NCBI GenBank assembly: GCA_033961575.1
Contig: CM066734.1
Span: 78,095,501 to 78,159,500 of the forward strand
Direction of reading: 5' to 3'
Origin: Aselliscus stoliczkanus
Taxonomy: Eukaryota; Chordata; Mammalia; Chiroptera; Hipposideridae
DNA: 64,000 nt
The notes beneath the pieces are model-generated. The model was not told the DNA's origin, did no database searches, and worked only from the letters and a program-made list of their open reading frames with translations. Below are positions 56,718-64,000 of this stretch, in pieces; the first letter of the stretch is position 1, and every line of letters begins with the position of its first letter. A program made the translations under genes and the position numbers.

Positions 56718-59700
56718 GAAGATGTTGGTTGTTTTTGGAAAAGCTTTTTAATGTAACAAATGACACTAACATAGTCTTTAGGACTCCATTTACAGAAAAC
56801 ACATTTGATAAGGAATTGATAAGCAATGAATTGAAGAGTCAATTATCTGTGTTTATGATGATGGCAATAAATGTTTACAGTCATGTATTGTAAAAACACA
56901 AAAGTACCCATAAGGATAATAGTGACATTTGGCATCCTTGCTCCAGAAGATATCAATTTCATATTACAACTGATCCTCCCAAAAAATGTTTCCTACAGCT
57001 TCTACTCATCTTTTACCCAAGTCCCAACATGTCTGCTTTGAACCAATCTAAAGGAAGGAAAGATAGCATGAGAGTCAAAAAGACAAACCATTTACAATTA
57101 CTGTAGGTTTATGAGATAAGGTCATTTCAGTAGCTGCAGAAAAGGTAAAATTTACATTTCAATGTCTTATTCAGAACGTTTTATTCTGTACTTTTATATC
57201 TAAAAAGTATTTAGTAACTGAAAAGGTAAAGATCTGCCTGAGATATATAGAATAAAGGGACAGGTATTTGAAAGAGAATTTAAAAGAAATATTGAATGAA
57301 AAAGGAGTTCTACAGAAAGTAATCTCATAAGATCTAAACAAAAATTCCTAACTGGGCAGATTATGGTGGGCAGTCATGCCCAGGGTGCTTTTTTAGGGAA
57401 AGGTTTTTAAGAAAGCCCTGTCCATCGTTCTTGTGCATCTAGGTTAACACATCTTTGAAATGCCAGAAGTAATATTTCTCCAAAGTATAGCTACCCTCAA
57501 GAGAAAACATAATTTTAACTATCCTGTAATCTAGTCCCCACCTTGCTTTCCTTAAACTCCATGTAATCTTCTGCATGTTCCCTCCTGAATTTCAAATGAA
57601 TTAAAGAAACTGCAAAGCTATTATTCTCTGAAGCATTTGAGATGTTGCTTCCTGGCAATTGTCCACAGTTTTGGTTCAAATAAACTGTTATAAAAATTCT
57701 CTGCAGCTTTGGACGTCTCTTATTTTGATAAATATATTTTTAATTTATTTTATTATTTCACCTGAGATTATTTACAACTCAGTTAAACATCTAAAAATTA
57801 AAAGATGTAAATGCCAAAAATATTCCATCCTGGCTTTACCATGACATGTTGATGTAAGAAGTTTTCATCATTTATTTTATAATGTTTCTCATGCAATTTC
57901 AAATTCTTTGAGTTTTTCCCGGAGCCTTTATGAAACACCACAATGTTATTCCCAGATATATTGAGATTTTAACTCTTAAAACCTCAATGTCTAACGAAAA
58001 CTAAGAACTAATCAATTAGTATTCTTTAGCTTGGACATTTTCTAGAAATATTTTTTCATGGATATAAAAGTCAATTATTAACATGGACTTATTTTTGTAA
58101 TACCCTGGTAAAATAAATACGTGTTTGTTTTATTTAAACCAACAAGCAAACTAGCTTTTATTTACTAAGGATGAATCTTAGGTCATGGGAACTTTAAAAG
58201 CATTTGAGTTAGTTCTATATTTCTGAGAATTTTAGAATATCCAATTTATTTTAAGTACTTGCCTTTAAGTTCATTTTAATAATACCATCTGGAGGTAGAA
58301 AATTATTTTGTATTTACAACGTACATATACATATAAACACACAGACAGACACAAACAAAGACCTTTTAGCTATGAAAAAAAATTCACTAGTTTATAAAAC
58401 AATTGCATCCAGATTTTTCCCTGGAGGTATGTATACTTTATATCTGCCCTTGACAAGTTTCAAGTGTATCTTCCCCCTTTTAAAATAAGAACAGCCATTT
58501 TTAATACATCAAAGACTTGCTTTGACTCCTAGACAACATCATAAGTTGATCTATTTATATAAATCTTTTTACATAGTTTCATTTTAGCTTAGGGGAGGCC
58601 TTTTTAAATTCTCAGTCTCTAATAGTTGCTTTTTTTCCCCATTCATTCTGCTTAATTTATTAGCAGGCTTTTTTTCTAATTGTGGACATAAAAATTAATT
58701 TAAATATCAAAAGATCTTTATCTTGGCCATTTAGTTATAATGGGAAGCAAACTGTGATGGGCCTTTTTGGCCTGGGAGGCACAATTTCCAATGTTAATTT
58801 TGAGATCTGCAGGGTCTGAACAAAATTCTAGGGAAAACCAACCTTTCTACACATATCTCTAGGTGAGCCAAATGCAATAGATTTCCCTCTAGGGCTGCTT
58901 TATGCCCTAGAGATTACTTCCCATTGTACCCCTTCTTTTCATGCACACCTCTTTTGTCAAAAGGGCTACCAAAATCTTGTTCTTTGTGAGGTTCTCCCTT
59001 GTGAATTGGCAACTCTGTTTTTTTTTTGTTGTTTGTTTGTTCGTTTGTTTTTCCTCCTCTTTGAAAAACTTTCCATTGTCTATTATCACACATGGCCATA
59101 TGTCTGAAGGCCCCCTTCCATTACACCATGTTTGGAAATCTGGGTTTTCTTTAGGTAAGCTCTCACAAACCATTCCGTCTAACCTTAGAATTTCTTTAAG
59201 CAATGCACTTCTATAATTGTTTGCCAGACTTTGAAATAATTTACATTTTACTGATCACCATGTTCTAGAGAAAAAAGTGTATCCACTTTTAAATTTCAAG
59301 CTATCCTTGTTTCAGAGGATAGTATGATTTGATACTGTCAAAGTGATCTGAGATACTGTCTTCTTTTGCTATGCATGCCACAATATTGGAAAACAATGTT
59401 TTTAAAGAAATACAACCAGAGATTTATGTTGAGCACAGAGCATGTCTAATTTTTAATTAAGGGATAAAGGAAATATTTCCTGGTGAATTAGTAGCATTTG
59501 CTCTGGAAGTGTTGTCTTGTATAAGGGCTTTAAAATATCTTATATGATTAAAGTTTAATTAATGGCTACATTGTCTTAGCACATAAGTTTGTTCCCAGCC
59601 TCAGAGAGTAAGCCTGATCATCAGAGAAAAAGGAGATACAGTAAGAAGTGGAGAGTTTTTTGTTTGTTTGTTTGTTTATGTAAGAAGTTTTATGATAATT

Positions 59701-60527
59701 GGAGTATAAGCCGAGATATTTAAGTCTTTTGTTGGCAATTTGTGGAAAGAAGAGGAAGAAAAAGGAAGAAACAAGCAATGCTCCCACTTTCTATTAAACA
59801 CCGCACTAATTTAGAATTAAGAGTTTCTGTCATGAACTAAAAATGGATAATCAGAATCAACAGAAAGCATGGAAACTGTGAGAATAAATTATTTTCTCAG
59901 TAGACCCAGTGAATGCTTGGTGGAAAAGATGTAACTCAGAAGACATAGCATTGTCCATGAGAGAGGTGTGAGTGTCTTCCAGGAAAAGGGACTAACTTAT
60001 AAATAAGTAACAAGACTTTTCTTCCACTGCAAAATATATCTGGGGAGAGACATTTTACCTGTGCATGTTAATGTGATTATAATCCCATTAGCACTCAAAG
60101 AATGGTAGTGTCTGGTGAAAAATGGGGTTACATAAAGATTTATATGGACAAAGAGACTCTGCTACATGGCTGAGGAAAAGTGGGAAATGATAAGTTACCT
60201 TAGTGGAAGAAACCATCATATGATAATGAGTACTGAAAAACCAAGAGAGTATTTGCTTGAGAAAAAAATGAAAACACAGAGATGCATGATTGAGTTTAAC
60301 CCAACATTCTATATTCATATTTGTATTTCGTAAGTATATCATAGTAGTCACTATGCTATTTTTCAGCAAAATAGCACTTTAGTGCATTTTATTTTACCAA
60401 TTACCATTTTTATCTTTAACTGATTCTCCACTTTTTTCTAATCATTAATGTTCAAGTATATATTTTGTATTTTACTAACATAATTCTCCTAAACATTATT
60501 ATTGTTATATGTACATATGTACTCTTT
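56718..60527. other. About 3.8 kb without a recognised feature
   Basis: The longest repeat-poor stretch in the window. AT-rich, with scattered stops in all frames. Opposing frames of 91-98 codons (58907-59216) overlap a GTTT/AAAC low-complexity patch and have no recognisable product. No tRNA, snRNA or exon signature that I could defend. Confidence 0.5.
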
Positions 60528-60847
60528 TGAAAAAAATTTATTCCTTTTGTTTTCAGTTACAGTTGTCATTCAACATTATTTTATATTAGCTTCAGGTGTA
60601 TAGCACAGTGACCAGACATTCACACAATTCATGCAGTGATCCCCCAATCAGTCCAGCACCCACTTGGCACCACACATAGCTGTTGGAACACCACTGACCA
60701 CACTTTTCATGCTGTGCTTTACATCCCCTTGACTGTTTTGTAGCTACCAATTTGTATTTTCTACTCTCTTAGACTTTTTCATCCAGTTCTCCAATCCCCC
60801 CACTTTTGGCAACCATCAGTTGGTTCTGAGTCTGTTTCTGTTTTGTT

Positions 60848-61556
60848 TGTCGCGTCTCTGCGCGGCTGGGTCTAGCTTCCTCGAGAGGACCGGTGGGGAC
60901 TCAGAAAAAGAAATAAAGAGCAAGAGACAGGGATAGTTTAAAAAACAATGTGAGCCAGGGGTCTCTGTCTGATGGACAAGAGCCCTGAATCTGGTCAGCT
61001 TGCAGCTTTTATTGAGTACAAACAGGGAAGGGGCTTTGTTCTTTCCGAGGTCTGTAAATCACATGGGTCACCCAAGATTTAGCCAAATTTCCCTATGCCT
61101 CACAGACTACCTCAGCCTAAAGACCCTTTGATCAATGCAGCCCTGCCCCCTTCGGGGACAGATAATGGTTCACTATGACACCTTGAGGCAAGAATGCAAG
61201 GAGGACTGCTGTTAGCTTCTTAGGAAGATTTCTCTTTTCTGTTGCAGGCTGTAAACTCTGCAGAAAAGGATTAACAGGCCCTTAAGCCCCACAGGCTTCA
61301 CCTCCTTGATTCCTCCCAAGGACCCTCCTACAGCGCCTGGCTTAGGCCGCCCTGATGCGCATATTTGATATAGGATCTCACACCTATATTGGCATCCTGA
61401 GCACATCTAGGGTCTTGCCCGTCATTGGCTGACCTGCCCTCTCCTTAGGGTCCCATGGGGTTTTGCCATAGACATAGGGAATATCCTGTCCCCGTGAGGC
61501 CCTGCTGTTATGGGCGAATGCAGGGAGGCAGACAGTGAGGCTGCTGTGAGGCCACA
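60848..61556 (-). repeat. Solo LTR, TATGG-type family, copy 3
   Basis: TGTCGCGTCTCTGCGCGGCT ... GTGAGGCCACA on the plus strand. TTTGTT before it and ATTGTT across its end suggest a diverged 6-bp duplication. Closely similar to copy 2. It interrupts L1 3' sequence. Confidence 0.88.
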
Positions 61557-61726
61557 TTGTTCATTTATTTTGTTCTATAGATTCCACATATAGGTGAAAT
61601 CATATAGAATTTGTCTTTCTCTGTCTAACTTACTCTACTCTGGGTCTATCCATGATGTCACAGCTGGCAAGATTTTATTCTTTTTTATGGCTGAGTAATA
61701 TCCCATTGTATATATATGTACCACCT

Positions 61727-61747
61727 CTTATTTATTTATTTATTTAT
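61727..61747 (+). repeat. (TTAT)n short repeat
   Basis: Five TTAT units within the L1. Confidence 0.9.
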
Positions 61748-62693
61748 CCAATGATGGACACCCTGGTTGCCTGCATATCTTAGCTATTGTCAATAATGCT
61801 GCAGTGAACATATGAATGCATATAACCCTTCAAAATAGTGTCTTGGGTTTTCTCAGATAAATAACCAGAAGTGAGATTACTAGGTCCTTTGTCGGCCCTT
61901 GTTATAGCCTTTCATTTAAAATCTACTTTGTGAGGTAAAAATACCCGGAAGTGGAATTGCTGGGTAATAAGTTAGTTAGTTCTATTTTTAATTTTTTGAG
62001 GAATTTCTAAACTGTTTTCAATAGTGGATGCAGCAATTTATAATTCTACCAACAGTGTACAAATAATTTTTTACTCTACATACTTGCCAACACTTGTTTG
62101 TTAATTTATTAATGAAAGCCATCCTGACAGGTGTGAAGTGATATCTAATTGTGGTTTCAATTTGCATTTCTCTGATGGTTAGTGACATTGAACATCTTTT
62201 CATATGTATTTTGGCCATTGTATGTCTTCTTTGGAGAAATGTTTATTTAGTTCATCTGTCCATTTTTAAATTGGATGATTGTTTTTTTGGTGTGAGTTGT
62301 ATGTGAGCTTTATAAATATTGTATATTAAACTCTTATCAGATGTATCATTGGCAAATACATTTTCCCATTCAGTAAGCTGTCTTTTTGTTTTGTTGATGC
62401 TTCCCTTTACTATGAAAAGATTTTTTAGTTTGATGTAGTCCATTTTTTAATTATTAATTAATTAATTAATTAATTTCATTTCCCTTGCCTGAGGAGATAT
62501 TTTAGAAAAAAATATCACTAAGAGCTATGTCAAGAAGTTTACTGCCTATATTTTCTTCTACGAGTTTTACGATTTCAGGTCTCACATTTATTTAAGTCTT
62601 TTAACCCATTTTAAATTTACTCTTGTTTATGGTGAAAGAAGCTGGTCCAGTTTCATTTTTTTGCATGTAGTTGTCCAGTTTTCTCAATACCAT

Positions 62694-63086
62694 TGTTTAG
62701 ACTGAGTCTAAGTTTTTCCAAGATATGTGGCTGAGAAGCTGCAAGCCCAAAGAACACATCAAGTGGCTGAGTGCGAGACAATAGGTTTGGTGAGACTTAC
62801 TGACTGGGGGGAGTCTCTGGTGGTGGCTGGCCAGAGGGGTAGTGATCCACCCCCAGATGTAAAAAATCAAAGTTATATAGGTAAAGCAAAATGAAGAGCA
62901 TTCCAAGGGACAAATCATCTGGTAAGCTCTGCAGGCCTGCTCTCATGCACACAGCATCCTTTGAAGCTAGGAGACCTTGACTGCTGGCTGGCCTACAGAA
63001 CTGGCTGTCAAATAAGCAGCATGTTCATGGAGCCAGTGCACCTTGACTGCCTGCTATCTTATTTTTTTCTGGGTCAGGTCCCTACA
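62694..63086. repeat. 393-bp solo LTR, family unassigned
   Basis: TGTTTAGACTGAG ... GGTCCCTACA interrupts L1 ORF2 and is bounded by a perfect 5-bp duplication ACCAT (62689-62693 and 63087-63091). TG...CA ends and the precise junctions support an LTR. Orientation and class are not determined; no clear AATAAA was seen. Confidence 0.7.
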
Positions 63087-63219
63087 ACCATTTAATGAAT
63101 AGACTGTCTTTACCCAACTATATGTCCTTGCCTACTTTGTCATAATTTAAATGACCATATAGGTATGAATTTATATGTGGGCTCTCTACTCTATTTCATT
63201 GACCTATATGTCTGCTTTT

Positions 63220-63323
63220 TTTTTTTTTTTTGAGGGCAGCGTCACTGACCCTCATATGTGGGACCCGAACAGGGGCCGCTGGCTTCCCAAGCCAGCGCTT
63301 AACCACCGCGCCACTCTGCCGGT
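63220..63323 (-). mobile_element. Short tRNA-derived SINE in L1 ORF2
   Basis: A perfect 15-bp duplication TATATGTCTGCTTTT lies at 63205-63219 and 63324-63338. CGCCACTCTGCCGG end; near-consensus. Confidence 0.96.
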
Positions 63324-63471
63324 TATATGTCTGCTTTTATTCCAGCACCATGCTGATTTGATCATTACAGCCTTGTAGTACAATTTGACATCAGATAGCA
63401 TGATACCCGCAACTTTGTTCTTCTTTCTCAAGAATTTCTGTGGCTATCGAGGGTCTTTTTTGATTTCACAT

Positions 63472-64000
63472 TGTCGTGTTCCTGAATGACAAAGCAGGTG
63501 GGAGTGGAGAAGGGACGGCGAAAGGTTAAGGAAAAGAGAGAGAGAGAGACACAAAATAGGAGGGAAAACAGTTCGGGGCCAGGGGACTTCAGCCTCGTGG
63601 AATGGAGCCCCGAATCGGGCCTGACTGTTTCTTTTATTATCTTACACATAAGCAAAGGTCAATGTAGCTTTCGTGGTCTGTGAGTCTCACACCCAAGAAT
63701 TAACCTCCAGACCTAATTTCCCAAGCCTGAAAACTGCCATTACCAGTGGCCCCATGAGGTTATTGTCATGCACCTCTAAGAGACAGAAGCTTCCTCTACC
63801 AAGGCTTACTGATAAGAATGCAGGGAGGATAGGCATTATCATATCAATAGGTCATTACACAGGCAGGCTGCCAGAACCTGAAGCAAGGGGTTTACACCCC
63901 TTTTCTCCTCTCCCTGATTTTTCCTATGGCACTGACTTGCACCCATGGGTACCCACTGGCACCCACGGGCACACACAGGCACCCACGCGACCGTTTCTGG
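63472..64000 (-). repeat. LTR of the left-edge class II family, cut by window end
   Basis: TGTCGTGTTCCTGAATGACA to the window end aligns with 1-669 and 4263-4946 in the same orientation. AGAGAGAG is slightly expanded near 63535. It interrupts the L1 after TTTCACA. Whether it is a solo LTR or the 3' LTR of another provirus lies outside the window. Confidence 0.92.

Larger units (their letters stand above)
60528..63471 (-). mobile_element. L1 ORF2 3' half and 3' UTR, with three insertions
   Basis: On the minus strand ORF2 enters at 63471, cut by the LTR, and runs through the reverse-transcriptase C-terminal part (AAAATGGACTACATCAAACT near 62443 and neighbours) to the 3' UTR ending at about 60540. 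Insertions are a short SINE (63220-63323), a 393-bp LTR (62694-63086) and a TATGG LTR (60848-61556). A roughly 50-bp endonuclease-derived piece lies near 61885-61940. No open frame. Confidence 0.85.

Noticed and set aside
56441..56893. 150-codon frame recurring in several places with the same peptide words
   Set aside because: The repeated peptides (for example around 29374, 38465 and 56517) are translations of the long SINE. They recur because the SINE recurs, not because of a gene family.

Overview
The window is mammalian, gene-poor, AT-rich nuclear DNA. I find no exon of a host protein-coding gene and no convincing functional RNA gene. Every recognisable open frame is either a decayed retroelement fragment or a chance frame inside a repeat. 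The dominant SINE has a tRNA-like head reading GGCCGGCCGAGTGGCGCAG and ends in ACTGCCCTC plus poly(A). A second, roughly 450-bp form shares this head and ends in CCCCAATAAAATCTTT. From memory, tRNA SINEs of this style belong to rhinolophoid/yinpterochiropteran bats, so a horseshoe-bat-like genome is my best guess. I could not check this against a repeat library.

Layout. 1-4946: a minus-strand class II (betaretrovirus-like) provirus with both LTRs and remnants of gag, pro, RNase H and env. 4947-9786: old L1 pieces and unique DNA. 9787-14011: a minus-strand L1 with its own 5' end and an 8-bp target duplication but without most of ORF2. 14012-25600: mixed unique DNA, plus-strand L1 pieces, L2/MIR, two MaLR LTRs in the region 9-17 kb, solo LTRs and a nested pair of mariner-type MITEs. 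25607-30345: two LTRs of a family starting TATGG. 26890-35170: one long, old minus-strand L1 split by at least five later insertions. 35171-45350: old L1 fragments, a palindromic MITE, long and short SINEs and a HAL1-like half-L1. 47154-50867: two solo LTRs of another 6-bp-duplicating family. 51000-60530: mostly unique DNA with SINEs. 60528-63471: another minus-strand L1 broken by a TATGG-family LTR, a 393-bp LTR and a SINE. 63472-64000: the same LTR family as the left-edge provirus, cut by the window end.

The interest lies in element architecture: long and short SINEs sharing a head; two L1 copies sharing an unusual endonuclease/ORF2-3' junction; an Hsmar1/MADE1-like MITE nested inside another MITE; a perfect 26-bp inverted repeat; and an LTR family whose inferred termini are TA...CA. 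I saw nothing resembling a defence system, CRISPR array, operon or other novel gene system.
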